64,000 nt of DNA, from positions 1,302,001-1,366,000 of the forward strand of contig NZ_CP047176.1 of NCBI RefSeq assembly GCF_009834225.1, read 5' to 3'. Below, one piece after another: positions 26,846-36,069 of the stretch. The position numbers and the translations under genes are program-made. Origin of the DNA: Rathayibacter sp. VKM Ac-2759 (lineage in GTDB: Bacteria > Actinomycetota > Actinomycetes > Actinomycetales > Microbacteriaceae). Position 1 is the first letter of the stretch; the number at the start of each line of letters is the position of its first letter. Below the pieces are notes generated by a model. The model worked only from the letters and a program-made list of their open reading frames with translations, was not told the origin of the DNA and ran no database searches.

Positions 26846-27946
26846 ATGCTGGACAACGACTTCACCGAGCAGATCACTGCTCTCCGCTCCACCTTCACCG
26901 ACATCCGCGCCGTGATCGACATCGACTCCCTCCGCGCGAAGATCGCCGAGCTCAGCGAGCAGGCGGGCGTCCCCGACCTCTGGGACGACACGGCGAACGC
27001 CCAGAAGGTGACGAGCGCCCTCAGCCACCGGCAGTCGGAGCTCGCGCGGATCACCGCGATCGAGCGCCGCCTCGACGACCTCGAGGTGCTGGTCGAGATG
27101 GCGAACGAGGCCGAGGACGCCGAGTCCGAGCAGGAGGCGATCGCCGAGCTGGCCGCCCTGCAGAAGACGATGGGCGAGCTCGAGGTGCAGACGCTGCTCG
27201 ACGGCGAGTACGACGACCGCCCGGCGGTCGTGACGATCCGCGCCGGCGCCGGGGGAGTGGACGCCTCCGACTTCGCCGAGATGCTGATGCGCATGTACCT
27301 GCGCTGGGCCGAGAAGCACAAGTACACCGCGACCGTGATGGACGCGAGCTACGCGGAGGAGGCCGGCATCAAGTCGGCGACCTTCGAGATCGACGCGCCC
27401 TACGCCTTCGGCACGCTCTCGGTCGAGGCCGGCACGCACCGCCTCGTCCGGATGAGCCCCTTCGGCGCGGCGGGCAAGCGCCAGACGTCCTTCGCCGCGG
27501 TCGAGGTCATCCCGCTGATGGAGGAGGCCGGGGCGGTCGAGATCCCCGACAACGACATCCGGGTCGACGTCTTCCGCTCCTCCGGACCGGGCGGCCAGTC
27601 GGTCAACACCACCGACTCCGCCGTGCGCATCACCCACCTGCCCACCGGCACGGTCGTGTCGATGCAGAACGAGAAGAGCCAGATCCAGAACCGCGCCGCG
27701 GCCATGCGGGTCCTGCAGTCGCGGCTCCTGCTGATCCAGAAGGAGCAGGAGGCGGCGACCAAGAAGGAGCTGGCCGGGAACATCACGGCGAGCTGGGGCG
27801 ACCAGATGCGCAGCTACGTGCTCGCGCCGTACCAGATGGTCAAGGACCTCCGCACCGACCACGAGGTCGGCAACCCGTCGCACGTGTTCGACGGCGACAT
27901 CGACGGCTTCATCGCCGCCGGGATCCGCTGGCGCAAGTCCGCCTGA
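26846..27946 (+). CDS. prfB: peptide chain release factor 2
   Basis: 366 residues, full length in one frame. The stop-codon recognition tripeptide SPF occurs in [15 protein letters not shown] and the peptidyl-hydrolysis GGQ in [18 protein letters not shown]. Terminates at UGA and UAA. There is no in-frame UGA near codon 25, so the autoregulatory +1 frameshift of many bacteria is absent, as is usual in high-GC actinobacteria. Followed by ftsE-ftsX, a conserved neighbourhood. Confidence 0.97.
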   Translation: MLDNDFTEQITALRSTFTDIRAVIDIDSLRAKIAELSEQAGVPDLWDDTANAQKVTSALSHRQSELARITAIERRLDDLEVLVEMANEAEDAESEQEAIAELAALQKTMGELEVQTLLDGEYDDRPAVVTIRAGAGGVDASDFAEMLMRMYLRWAEKHKYTATVMDASYAEEAGIKSATFEIDAPYAFGTLSVEAGTHRLVRMSPFGAAGKRQTSFAAVEVIPLMEEAGAVEIPDNDIRVDVFRSSGPGGQSVNTTDSAVRITHLPTGTVVSMQNEKSQIQNRAAAMRVLQSRLLLIQKEQEAATKKELAGNITASWGDQMRSYVLAPYQMVKDLRTDHEVGNPSHVFDGDIDGFIAAGIRWRKSA

Positions 27947-28004
27947 TCGCCGTGCGGCTCGACGCGCCGCACGCTCGCACGACCGACTCTCCGAGATCGT
28001 CGTT

Positions 28005-28019
28005 TACCCTCGGTACGAC
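28005..28019 (+). promoter_or_regulatory. near-leaderless promoter -10 for ftsEX
   Basis: TACCCT (28005-28010), nine bases, then ATG at 28020. No Shine-Dalgarno sequence. Confidence 0.45.
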
Positions 28020-29189
28020 ATGATTCGCTTCGACAACGTCTCCAAGCAGTACCGGGGCGGCACCAGACCCGCCCTCAACGCCATCGATCTCGAGATCCTC
28101 CGGGGCGAGTTCGTCTTCCTCGTCGGCGCCTCGGGCTCCGGCAAGTCGAGCTGCCTCCGCCTGATCCTGAAGGAGGAGCGCCCCTCCTCCGGGGCGATCC
28201 ACGTGCTCGGGCAGAACCTGGGCAAGATCTCCAGCCGCAAGGTGCCGTACTTCCGCCGCAACATGGGCGTGGTGTTCCAGGACTTCCGCCTGCTGCCGAA
28301 CAAGTCGGTCTTCGACAACGTCGCCTTCAGCCTCCAGGTGATCGGCAAGTCGAAGGGCTACATCCAGGAGGCGGTTCCCGACACGCTCAAGATGGTGGGC
28401 CTCGCGGGCAAGGCGTCGCGCCTGCCGCACGAGCTCTCCGGAGGCGAGCAGCAGCGCGTCGCCATCGCCCGCGCGGTCGTGAACAAGCCGGCCGTCCTCC
28501 TCGCCGACGAGCCCACGGGAAACCTCGACCCGACCACGAGCGCCGGCATCATGGCGCTCCTCGAGCGGATCAACGCCGGCGGCACGACCGTCATCATGGC
28601 CACCCACGAGGCGGGCATCGTCGATCAGATGAAGCGCCGCGTCATCGAGCTCTCGGCCGGCAGCATCGTCCGCGACGAGAGCCAGGGCGGCTACGGCCAG
28701 ACCGAGAGCATCACCGTCGTCCACGACGGCGTCGTGGTCGTCGCGGCCGACGACCACAAGGTCGCCGAGACGACGTCGATCCCGGTCATCACCGAGAGCG
28801 CGCTCGCGCCCGCCGAGGTGCCCCAGGTCGACCTCCGGCGCTCCGCGCCTCCGCTGCCGACCGCCGCCGACCCGCACGGCGAGTCCTTCACCCGACCGCG
28901 CGTCTCGCAGACGGCGGCGCAGCCGGTCGTCCCCGAGGGCCGCCGCTCGGCCGCCGCCCCCGAGACCCACGTCACCGCCGCGCACCCCGTCGTCCCCGCG
29001 CCCGCACCGGAGGCGCCCACCGCCCCGCGCGTCGTCGAGCTCGCGAGCCAGACCGGCCCGATCTACCTGCCCGCCGACACCGGCGCGCTCCCGGAGGAGT
29101 CGCTCGCGGCCCGCCTGGGACTGCGCGCCGCGAGGGAGGACGGCGACGAGACCGGAGACGACCAGCAGAACGTAGGACCCGTCAAGTGA
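28020..29189 (+). CDS. ftsE: cell-division ABC ATPase FtsE with long C-terminal extension
   Basis: 389 residues against ~229 for typical FtsE. The ATPase core (1-~225) has Walker [11 protein letters not shown]-loop [14 protein letters not shown], signature [14 protein letters not shown] and Walker [14 protein letters not shown]. The remaining ~160 residues are Pro/Ala/Val/Thr-rich, apparently disordered, with [10 protein letters not shown] and [10 protein letters not shown] repeats. FtsE with FtsX drives peptidoglycan hydrolases at the septum from the cytoplasmic face. The tail keeps the same reading frame to the ftsX overlap, so it is not a frameshift product. Confidence 0.95.
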   Translation: MIRFDNVSKQYRGGTRPALNAIDLEILRGEFVFLVGASGSGKSSCLRLILKEERPSSGAIHVLGQNLGKISSRKVPYFRRNMGVVFQDFRLLPNKSVFDNVAFSLQVIGKSKGYIQEAVPDTLKMVGLAGKASRLPHELSGGEQQRVAIARAVVNKPAVLLADEPTGNLDPTTSAGIMALLERINAGGTTVIMATHEAGIVDQMKRRVIELSAGSIVRDESQGGYGQTESITVVHDGVVVVAADDHKVAETTSIPVITESALAPAEVPQVDLRRSAPPLPTAADPHGESFTRPRVSQTAAQPVVPEGRRSAAAPETHVTAAHPVVPAPAPEAPTAPRVVELASQTGPIYLPADTGALPEESLAARLGLRAAREDGDETGDDQQNVGPVK

Positions 29190-30100
29190 GATTCGCACTG
29201 ATCTGGTCGGAGGTCTCGAGCGGCCTCCGACGCAATGTCTCGATGGTCGTCTCGGTCATCCTGGTCACCTTCATCTCGCTCACCTTCGTCGGCACGGCGA
29301 TCCTGCTGCAGATGCAGATCGGCCAGATGAAGAACTTCTGGTACGACAAGGCGCAGGTCGCCGTCTACATGTGCACCGCCACCTCCGGCGGCTCGAACTG
29401 CAGCGGCACCGACGCCACCGAGGAGCAGATCGACTCGGTCGAGGCGCAGCTCGACGGCGCCACCCTCGCCCCGTACATCGACGCCTCCTACTTCGAGGAC
29501 CACGACCAGGCCTACGCGAACTTCCAGCAGCAGTTCGCGGGCAACCCGGTCGCCGAGTACGTCACTCCGGATCTGCTCAACCAGACCTTCTGGATCAACC
29601 TGAAGGACCCGACGCAGTCGGACGTGATCGTCGAGAGCCTCTCGAGCGTCTCGGGGGTCGAGAGCGTCACCGACCAGCGGCAGTACCTCGACCAGATCTT
29701 CTCGATCCTGAACGCGGCCAGCTACACGGCGATCGGCATCGCTGTGCTGATGCTCGTGGCGGCGGTGCTGCTGATCGCCACGACGATCCGGTTGTCGGCG
29801 TTCTCGAGACGCAGGGAGCTGGGCATCATGCGGCTCGTGGGAGCGTCGAACCGCTTCATCCAGACACCGTTCATCCTCGAGGGGGTGTTCGCGGCGCTGC
29901 TCGGATCGATCCTCGCGGGAGTCGCGGTCATCGCGATCGTGCAGTTCTTCGTGCAGGGGTTCCTCGCGTACCGCATCCCGCTGACGTCCTTCGTGGGCCT
30001 CGACGACGCGCTGATCGTGTTCCCGATCCTGGTGGTGGTCGGCATCGTGCTCGCGGCGGTCTCGGCCAACGTGGCGATCGCCCGGTACCTGCGGGTCTGA
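29186..30100 (+). CDS. ftsX: cell-division permease FtsX
   Basis: 304 residues. One N-terminal membrane segment ([19 protein letters not shown]), a ~130-residue extracellular loop with a CysX10Cys pair ([11 protein letters not shown]) that may form a disulfide, then three membrane segments with [18 protein letters not shown] between the first two. Works with FtsE to control envelope hydrolases (RipC/PcsB type in other Gram-positives). The GTG start overlaps the ftsE stop. The loop is longer than in E. coli, as in other actinobacteria. Confidence 0.95.
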   Translation: MRFALIWSEVSSGLRRNVSMVVSVILVTFISLTFVGTAILLQMQIGQMKNFWYDKAQVAVYMCTATSGGSNCSGTDATEEQIDSVEAQLDGATLAPYIDASYFEDHDQAYANFQQQFAGNPVAEYVTPDLLNQTFWINLKDPTQSDVIVESLSSVSGVESVTDQRQYLDQIFSILNAASYTAIGIAVLMLVAAVLLIATTIRLSAFSRRRELGIMRLVGASNRFIQTPFILEGVFAALLGSILAGVAVIAIVQFFVQGFLAYRIPLTSFVGLDDALIVFPILVVVGIVLAAVSANVAIARYLRV

Positions 30101-30120
30101 CCGCACCCGCCTCACGGCCG

Positions 30121-30153
30121 TATACTGGTGGGCTGTCCCGATCGGGGCAGCCC
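30121..30153 (+). promoter_or_regulatory. smpB promoter and 5'-end hairpin
   Basis: Near-consensus TATACT at 30121-30126, with CTGACC about 17 bases upstream as a weak -35. Directly after it is a palindromic hairpin, GGGCTG (30130-30135) with CAGCCC (30148-30153) around CCCGATCGGG. The expected transcription start is at or just inside it, so the smpB mRNA would begin with a hairpin; it could also be a terminator relic of ftsX. Confidence 0.55.
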
Positions 30154-30179
30154 ATCGTCGCTCTCGGAGAGGAGCCGCC

Positions 30180-30656
30180 GTGCCCAGGGAACAGGGACAG
30201 AAGGTCGTCGCGACCAATCGCAAGGCGCGCCACGACTACCTCATCGAGGACACCTACGAGGCGGGACTGGTGCTCTCGGGCACCGAGGTCAAGTCGCTGC
30301 GGGCGGGCCGGGCGTCGCTCGTCGACGGCTACGCCTTCGTCGACGGCGGCGAGGCGTGGCTCGACGCGGTGCACATCAACGAGTGGGCGCACGGCACGTG
30401 GACTAACCACCCGCCCCGCCGCAAGCGCAAGCTCCTGCTGCACAAGGCGCAGATCCTCAAGATCCACAACAAGGTGAAGGAGGGCGGGTACACGCTGATC
30501 CCGCTCTCGCTCTACTTCAGCGACGGCAAGGCCAAGGTCGAGCTCGCGGTGGCGAAGGGCAAGAAGGACTACGACAAGCGCCAGGTGCTCCGCGAGCGCC
30601 AGGACCGCCGAGAGGCCGATCGCGCGATGTCGACGCGCCGCCGGCTCGGCGAGTAG
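30180..30656 (+). CDS. smpB: tmRNA-binding protein SmpB
   Basis: 158 residues. [52 protein letters not shown] segment [12 protein letters not shown] and the basic C-terminal tail [21 protein letters not shown]. Delivers tmRNA to stalled ribosomes. The GTG at 30180 has GAGAGGAG eight bases upstream. The tmRNA gene is 1.5 kb downstream, with one MFS gene between them. Confidence 0.96.
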   Translation: MPREQGQKVVATNRKARHDYLIEDTYEAGLVLSGTEVKSLRAGRASLVDGYAFVDGGEAWLDAVHINEWAHGTWTNHPPRRKRKLLLHKAQILKIHNKVKEGGYTLIPLSLYFSDGKAKVELAVAKGKKDYDKRQVLRERQDRREADRAMSTRRRLGE

Positions 30657-30663
30657 GCCGGAC

Positions 30664-32130
30664 GTGACGACCGACAGTGCTCTCAGCCCCGCCGAGGAGA
30701 AGACCCGCTGGCGGGCCTTCGCGATCAGCGTCGCGGTCGCCGCGATCACCATCCTCGACCTCTCCAAGGTCAACGTGGGCCTTCCCTCGATCGAGAAGGC
30801 GCTCTCGGCCGATGCGAGCCAACTGCAGCTGATCGTCGCCGGGTACGCCCTCGCCTTCGGACTCGCGCTCGTGCCGGCGGGCCGGCTCGGCGACATCCGC
30901 TCGCGCCGACTGCTCTTCCTGATCGGCCTCACCGCCTTCACGGTCACGAGCTTCGTCTGCGCGATCGCGCCGAGCATCGAGATGCTGGTCGTGGCGCGGT
31001 TCCTGCAGGGAGTCGCCGCCGGGATCCAGATGCCGCAGGTGCTCGGGTTGGTGCAGCAGATGTTCACCGGGGCGGAGCGGGCGCGGGCCTTCGGCGTGTT
31101 CGGCGCGGTGATCGGCCTCTCGACCGCGTTCGGACCGACGCTCGGCGGGCTCCTCATCGCGATCGGCGGCGACCAGGACGGCTGGCGCCTCCTGTTCTGG
31201 ATGAACATCCCGCTCGGTGTCGTGGCGCTGGGCTTCGCCTGGCGGCTGCTGCCGAGGACACACCGGAGACCCGGCGCGGACACCTCGCTCGACCCGGTCG
31301 GACTGCTGCTGCTGGCCGTCGCGATCTTCGCCTTCATGCTCCCGTTCCTGCTGACGACGGGGAGCTCCTCCGATTCGCCGTTCCGCTGGTTCTGGCTGCT
31401 GCTGGCCGCGGTCGCGGCCTTCGCGTTCGTGCGCTGGGAGGCGCACTACGCGGGTCTCGGGCGCACCCCGGTCATCGACTTCCGGATCTTCCGCACGACC
31501 TCGTACCGCAACGGGATCCTCGTCGCGACGTCGTACTTCGCGGCGATCCCCGCGACGTTCCTGCTGACGACGCTGTTCCTGCAGCAGGGCCTCGGCCTCG
31601 CGCCCGTGTTCGCGGGCATGGTGAGCATCCCGTTCGCGCTGACCTCGGCGGTGACCGCCTGGTACGGCGGCAGGCTCGTGCAGACCTACGGCCGCGCGCT
31701 CGTGGTGCTGGGCATCGTGCTGGTCGTCATCGGCTTCACCCTCGTGCTGCTGGCGGCCGAGCTCCTGCCGGCCGAGACGGCGGCGTACGGCATGGGAGCG
31801 GCGATGCTCGTCGCCGGAGCGGGCGGCGGCTTCGTCGTGTCGCCGAACCAGACGCTCACCCTCGCCGAGATCTCCCCGGCGCAGGGAGGCGTCGCGGGCT
31901 CGGTCGGACAGCTCGGCCAGCGCGTGGGCACCGCGGTCGGCACGGCCTGCGCCTCCGCCGTGTTCTTCGCCACGCTCGCGAGCGAGCAGGGCATGGCCGA
32001 GGGGCTCGACCGCTACCACGACGCCTTCCGCAACGGCTACTTCGTCACCCTGGGGCTGATCGCGCTGGCGCTCGTGCTCGGGCTGCTCGATCTGCGCCGA
32101 CGCCGTGTGAGCGCTCGCGACGCGGGGTAG
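30664..32130 (+). CDS. MFS transporter, DHA2 (14-TM) drug-efflux type
   Basis: 488 residues, about fourteen membrane segments. LDLSKVNVGLPSIEKAL near the N-terminus corresponds to the DHA2 motif LDxTVVNVALPxI, although Thr/Ile at the second position is Leu/Ser here. Motif A is GRLGDIRSRRLLFLIG and motif C is GPTLGGLL. Probable drug/proton antiporter; substrate unknown. GTG start 7 bp after smpB, so likely co-transcribed with it. The TAG stop forms part of the -10 box of ssrA. Confidence 0.88.
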   Translation: MTTDSALSPAEEKTRWRAFAISVAVAAITILDLSKVNVGLPSIEKALSADASQLQLIVAGYALAFGLALVPAGRLGDIRSRRLLFLIGLTAFTVTSFVCAIAPSIEMLVVARFLQGVAAGIQMPQVLGLVQQMFTGAERARAFGVFGAVIGLSTAFGPTLGGLLIAIGGDQDGWRLLFWMNIPLGVVALGFAWRLLPRTHRRPGADTSLDPVGLLLLAVAIFAFMLPFLLTTGSSSDSPFRWFWLLLAAVAAFAFVRWEAHYAGLGRTPVIDFRIFRTTSYRNGILVATSYFAAIPATFLLTTLFLQQGLGLAPVFAGMVSIPFALTSAVTAWYGGRLVQTYGRALVVLGIVLVVIGFTLVLLAAELLPAETAAYGMGAAMLVAGAGGGFVVSPNQTLTLAEISPAQGGVAGSVGQLGQRVGTAVGTACASAVFFATLASEQGMAEGLDRYHDAFRNGYFVTLGLIALALVLGLLDLRRRRVSARDAG

Positions 32131-32133
32131 ACT
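32128..32133 (+). promoter_or_regulatory. ssrA promoter -10
   Basis: TAGACT at 32128-32133, overlapping the MFS stop codon. It would give a precursor with about 49 bases before the mature tmRNA 5' end, to be removed by RNase P. Confidence 0.55.
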
Positions 32134-32188
32134 GGTCCCTTGTAACTCAACAGTGTGCGACGACGACCCACTCCACAGGAGTGCTCGC

Positions 32189-32561
32189 GGGGATGATCGG
32201 TTTCGACATTGCCTGCGAAACTGCGAGAAGCGGGTCGAGGATCCAGGGTTATCTCGTTAACGATCTCTGGAAAACACAGGTGCCGAACAGAAGCGCACCG
32301 ACTTCGCTCTCGCTGCCTAAGCCAGAGTAGATAGTCCGTCAGCCCGTGGGTGCGTCCTCGCCCCGGATCCTGGCGTCATCTAGAGGACTTGCTGCGTCGT
32401 TACGCCTGAGGGCGACGCGGGACTTGCACTCGGGCTGGGCCCGTCGACCGATGCGCCGATGGTAACGGTCGGGGCCGAGCAGAACGCTCTCATCGGCTAC
32501 ACCCGTAGAAGGCGCAGAATCACAGCGATGGACGGGGGTTCGATTCCCCCCATCTCCACCA
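32189..32561 (+). ncRNA. ssrA: transfer-messenger RNA (tmRNA)
   Basis: 373 nt. The 5' end GGGGATG pairs with CATCTCC before an encoded ACCA (32558-32561), making the tRNA-like acceptor. GGGGGTTCGATTCCCCC near the 3' end is the T-arm. The tag reading frame at 32282-32320 encodes AEQKRTDFALAA followed by TAA; the LAA end is the ClpXP degradation signal and the length equals the mycobacterial tag. Resume codon GCC is inferred from that length. With smpB upstream, the whole trans-translation pair is present. Confidence 0.96.
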
Positions 32562-32587
32562 CCGGTCGTCGTCGCACACGTCGAGTC

Positions 32588-32627
32588 ACGCCGAAGAGGC
32601 CGTCCAGCAGGGCGGCCTCTTCGGCGT
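32588..32627 (+). terminator. terminator after ssrA
   Basis: Perfect 15-bp inverted repeat ACGCCGAAGAGGCCG (32588-32602) and CGGCCTCTTCGGCGT (32613-32627), ten-base loop, followed by TCCGG without a U-tract. Confidence 0.82.
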
Positions 32628-32687
32628 TCCGGCGCGCTCTGTGCCGCCCCCGCTCCTCGCCAGGCTCCGGCGCCGCTTGCTCGGGAG

Positions 32688-32714
32688 AACTTAATAAAGA
32701 AAGTTTGGAAAGTT
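32688..32714 (+). promoter_or_regulatory. AT-rich candidate operator upstream of the sugar ABC operon
   Basis: An AT-rich island in GC-rich surroundings. It has AACTT (32688-32692) facing AAGTT (32701-32705), and two direct AAAGTT repeats nine bases apart (32700-32705, 32709-32714). TACAGT at 32739-32744 is a good -10 just downstream. Its position before the ABC genes and the ROK repressor in the same operon make it a plausible ROK operator; unproven. Confidence 0.45.
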
Positions 32715-32848
32715 GTGGCGCGGGCGCCGATCCGCGCGTACAGTCGCCCCATCGGACGGCATCAGCCCCGCACGACAGGCGGTCATCGGCACCACCGCGC
32801 GCGGGCGAGCGATCCACCACGCCACAAAGATGTGAGAGAAGGAACACG

Positions 32849-34225
32849 ATGACGAAGTTCAGGTTCGGAGCGGCAGTCGGCCTCGCCGCGGCAGCAGCGC
32901 TCGTTCTGGCGGGCTGCAGCGGGACCGACTCCGGTAGCGACGCCTCGGTCGAGGCCAGCGATTCCGGCGAGGTCACCTGGTGGGGCTGGACCCCCGACAC
33001 CCCCGTCGCGGAGCGCTACATCGCCGCGTTCAACGAGGAGTACCCCGACATCGAGGTCACGTACAAGAACTTCGAGAACGTCGACTTCCGCACCACGATC
33101 ACTCCCGCCCTCGACTCGGGCAAGGGCCCCGACGTCTTCGACCTGTCGCCCGCCGGCGGCTCTCCCGATCTCTGGGGTCCGTACGCGATCGATCTGGCCC
33201 CCGTCGCCGAGGAGGCGCTGGGCTCCGACTTCGAGTCGAAGCTCGGGGACGGCTACGTCGAGCAGCTCACCGACTCCGAGGGCCGGCTCGTCTCCCTCCC
33301 GCTCGGCGGGATGGCGGCCGGCTTCCTCTGGTACAACCAGGACCTGCTGACCCAGGCCGGCGCCGAGGTGCCCACCGACTACGACTCGTGGGTCGACACC
33401 TGCGCGAAGGTCACCGCTCTCGGGAAGACCTGCTTCACGATGGGCGCCGGGGGCGAGGACACCTTCCCGAGCGAGATGTACCACTCCATCGCGAACTCGG
33501 TCGACCCCGACTTCTTCATCGAGGCGGCCACCGGACAGGCGAAGTGGGACGACCCCCAGGGAGTCGAGACCCTCCAGATCATCCAGGACATGAAGGACGA
33601 CGGCATCATCTCGGCCGATGCGCTCGACGGCACCCAGTACCCCCTCGCGAACGAGCAGTTCATGAAGGGCGACGCGGCGATGGTCCAGATGGGCTTCTGG
33701 TACACGCAGTACTCCGGTGCCGAGTCGTGCAAGGCGGCCCGCGAGGCCGCCGGTGTGAGCGATCCGACCTGCTTCGTGCAGCTCCCGGCGCAGTTCCCCG
33801 ACGTCGCGGACAAGGGCAACGGCTCGGCGGTCTTCGGTGAGGCCGACTACGGTCTCGCGATCAATGCCGACTCGCCGAACATCGGCGCGGCGAAGACCTT
33901 CGTCTCGTGGATGACCATGTCCGAGGCCGGGCAGCAGAACGTCGCGAACGCCCTCGACCTCCTCCCCGCACTGCAGGGCGTCGCTCCGGACTGGTCGAGC
34001 ATCGAGCTGGTCGACCAGGACGTGCAGCAGGCCGCGATCGAGTCGCTCATCGCCGACAGCTCGGCCGCCGAGCAGTCGCGTCAGTGGCAGACCTCCGAGA
34101 CGACCCTCGACGCGATGGTGCTGGCGATCCAGCAGATCCTCGACCCCACGATCGACAAGTCCGTCGAGGAGATCGCCGCCGAAATGCAGGCGGGCTCCGA
34201 GGCGACCTCCATCGGTCTCGACTGA
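32849..34225 (+). CDS. sugar ABC transporter substrate-binding lipoprotein
   Basis: 458 residues. Lipoprotein signal MTKFRFG-AAVGLAAAAALVLAGC with the lipidated Cys at about 24, then a family 1 extracellular solute-binding protein: VTWWGWTPDTPVAERYIAAFNEEYP, GPDVFDLSPAG, GGMAAGFLWYNQDLL and KGDAAMVQMGFWYTQYSG. Several Trp/Tyr residues fit a carbohydrate ligand. ATG has AGAAGGAA nine bases upstream and a ~100-base leader. First gene of the transporter; no ATPase gene is in the operon, so it presumably uses a shared MsiK/UgpC-type ATPase encoded elsewhere. Confidence 0.92.
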   Translation: MTKFRFGAAVGLAAAAALVLAGCSGTDSGSDASVEASDSGEVTWWGWTPDTPVAERYIAAFNEEYPDIEVTYKNFENVDFRTTITPALDSGKGPDVFDLSPAGGSPDLWGPYAIDLAPVAEEALGSDFESKLGDGYVEQLTDSEGRLVSLPLGGMAAGFLWYNQDLLTQAGAEVPTDYDSWVDTCAKVTALGKTCFTMGAGGEDTFPSEMYHSIANSVDPDFFIEAATGQAKWDDPQGVETLQIIQDMKDDGIISADALDGTQYPLANEQFMKGDAAMVQMGFWYTQYSGAESCKAAREAAGVSDPTCFVQLPAQFPDVADKGNGSAVFGEADYGLAINADSPNIGAAKTFVSWMTMSEAGQQNVANALDLLPALQGVAPDWSSIELVDQDVQQAAIESLIADSSAAEQSRQWQTSETTLDAMVLAIQQILDPTIDKSVEEIAAEMQAGSEATSIGLD

Positions 34226-34245
34226 TCCCCGATCGGAACCCCCTC

Positions 34246-35223
34246 ATGACGGTCACGGCACCCCCCGGGACTCGACCGGCGAGCCCCCGGGGCGACGACA
34301 GGCGATCAGGACGGCCCGCCAAGGCGTCCTCCCACCTCGTCCCGGGCGGCATCGCCTGGATCCTCCCCGGTTTCATCCTCTCGGTCGGTCTGATCTACTA
34401 CAGCATCGTCTACTCCGGCTACCTCTCCTTCTTCGACTGGGGCGGCGGACGCCAGCGGATGACGCCGGTCGGCGTCGGCAACTACGTCGAGGCGCTGACC
34501 AACCCCACGTTCTGGACGGCGCTGCGGAACACCGGCATCTACTTCGTGGTCGTCTTCGTCGTGCAGGTCGTCGGCGGAGTGCTCTTCGCCGCGGCGATGC
34601 ACTCGCGGATCCTCTTCGCCAACGTCTACAAGGTGATCGTCGTGATCCCCGTCGTCGTCGCTCCGGCCACGCTCGCCCCGGCGCACCTGCAGGTGTGGCA
34701 GACCGACGGGACCCTCAACCGGATCCTCGAGACCGTCGGCCTGGGCTCGCTCGCCCAGGGCTGGCTCGGCCAGTCGACGACGTCGCTGCTGGTCGTGGTG
34801 GCGGTCGGCTGCTGGGGATCGGTGGGCTTCGGGTTCATCCTCTTCTACGCCGGCATGGCGCAGATCGACCCCGAGATGCTCGAGGCCGCGCGGATCGACG
34901 GAGCCGGGAACCTCCGGATCCTGTTCTCGATCGTGCTGCCGAGCCTGCGCCCCGTCACGGTGTCGCTGGCCATCCTGAACTTCATCACCGCTCTGAAGCT
35001 CTTCGACAACGTCTGGCTCATCACCCAGGGCGGCCCGGCCCACTCGTCCGAGTTCCTCGGCACGATGATCTACGCCGAGACCGCGGGGTCCTCCCGCAAC
35101 CTCGGCTACGCGGCGGCCCTGTCCATCATCCTGCTCGTCATCGCGCTCGTGACCTCGGTCGTGATCCAGCGCCGAGGACGCGAGCGACCCCCGGTGCTCG
35201 AGGAGGAGCTGCCCCGTGTTTGA
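34246..35223 (+). CDS. sugar ABC transporter permease (MalF/LacF-type)
   Basis: 325 residues, a ~30-residue polar N-terminus and six membrane segments. The EAA loop contacting the ATPase is EMLEAARIDGAGNLRILFSI followed by LP. Usual first permease of CUT1 sugar importers. ATG at 34246, 20 bp after the binding-protein stop; the ribosome site is weak (GATCGG). Overlaps the next permease by 8 bp. Confidence 0.92.
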   Translation: MTVTAPPGTRPASPRGDDRRSGRPAKASSHLVPGGIAWILPGFILSVGLIYYSIVYSGYLSFFDWGGGRQRMTPVGVGNYVEALTNPTFWTALRNTGIYFVVVFVVQVVGGVLFAAAMHSRILFANVYKVIVVIPVVVAPATLAPAHLQVWQTDGTLNRILETVGLGSLAQGWLGQSTTSLLVVVAVGCWGSVGFGFILFYAGMAQIDPEMLEAARIDGAGNLRILFSIVLPSLRPVTVSLAILNFITALKLFDNVWLITQGGPAHSSEFLGTMIYAETAGSSRNLGYAAALSIILLVIALVTSVVIQRRGRERPPVLEEELPRV

Positions 35224-36004
35224 GACCCGGTCCCTGCGCTCGAGGCTCGTCCTCCAGCTCATCGTCACGATCGCCGTCGTGCCGTTCGTCATCCCGATCT
35301 ACGCGATGCTCTCGCGGTCCTTCGCCGGCTCGGGATGGGGCAACTACGCGGCGGTGCTCGCGGTGCCGGGCTTCGCCCGCTTCTTCCTGAACTCCGCGAT
35401 CGTCGCGGGCGGCTCCATCGTCCTGATCTACCTGACCACGATGATGGCGGCGTTCGGCTTCTCGAAGCTCCGGGTGATGCGCAAGGAGGTCTACTTCTGG
35501 ATGATGATGGCGGCCCTCACGCTGCCCGAGGTCGTGCTGATCGCGCCGCTCTACGCGACGGCGGTGCGGCTGGAGCTGCTCGGCACGTTCTGGTCGGTGA
35601 TCCTGCCGATCGCGGCGCTCCAGATCCCGTTCACCGTGCTCATCACGCGCGGGTACGTCGACGGGATCCCCGACTCGCTCTTCGAGGCGGCGCGGCTCGA
35701 CGGGGCGGGGACGATCCGGATGTTCTGGTCGATCCTGCTCCCGCTCGCGCGGCCCATGGCGGTCGCCCTGACCGTCCTCGTGCTGATCAACGCCTGGAAC
35801 GCGTACCTGCTCCCCAAGGTCTTCCTGACCAGCGAGGACATGGGCGTCGTGACGCTGCTGCCGGAGTTCTTCCGGCGCCAGTACAACGACGACACGCCGA
35901 AGATCCTCGCAGCCGCCGTCATCACGGCTCTTCCCACGATCGTTGCCTACGTGGCGCTGCAGAAGCAGTTCGAGCGCGGCATGGCCGCGGGCGCCATCAA
36001 GTAG
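35216..36004 (+). CDS. sugar ABC transporter permease (MalG/LacG-type)
   Basis: 262 residues, six membrane segments, EAA loop SLFEAARLDGAGTIRMFWSI followed by LP and the typical C-terminus LQKQFERGMAAGAIK of CUT1 permeases. GTG start at 35216 inside the preceding gene with AGGAGGAG just upstream. Completes the membrane channel. Confidence 0.93.
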   Translation: MFETRSLRSRLVLQLIVTIAVVPFVIPIYAMLSRSFAGSGWGNYAAVLAVPGFARFFLNSAIVAGGSIVLIYLTTMMAAFGFSKLRVMRKEVYFWMMMAALTLPEVVLIAPLYATAVRLELLGTFWSVILPIAALQIPFTVLITRGYVDGIPDSLFEAARLDGAGTIRMFWSILLPLARPMAVALTVLVLINAWNAYLLPKVFLTSEDMGVVTLLPEFFRRQYNDDTPKILAAAVITALPTIVAYVALQKQFERGMAAGAIK

Positions 36005-36069
36005 GCGCCGGTGACAGGCGGAGTGGAGAGGGACAGCATGCGGAACGGGAACGCGCGAGCGGAGGAGGA

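Noticed and set aside
26846-27946. Possible programmed frameshift in prfB.
   Set aside because: The gene reads through in one frame from ATG to stop with no UGA near codon 25.
35335-36069. A hidden HTH domain upstream of the LacI-type sensor, making it full length.
   Set aside because: The upstream frame is antisense-like Arg/Gly/Ala-rich sequence across the permease gene; no helix-turn-helix pattern, and a strong ribosome site marks the GTG at 36070.
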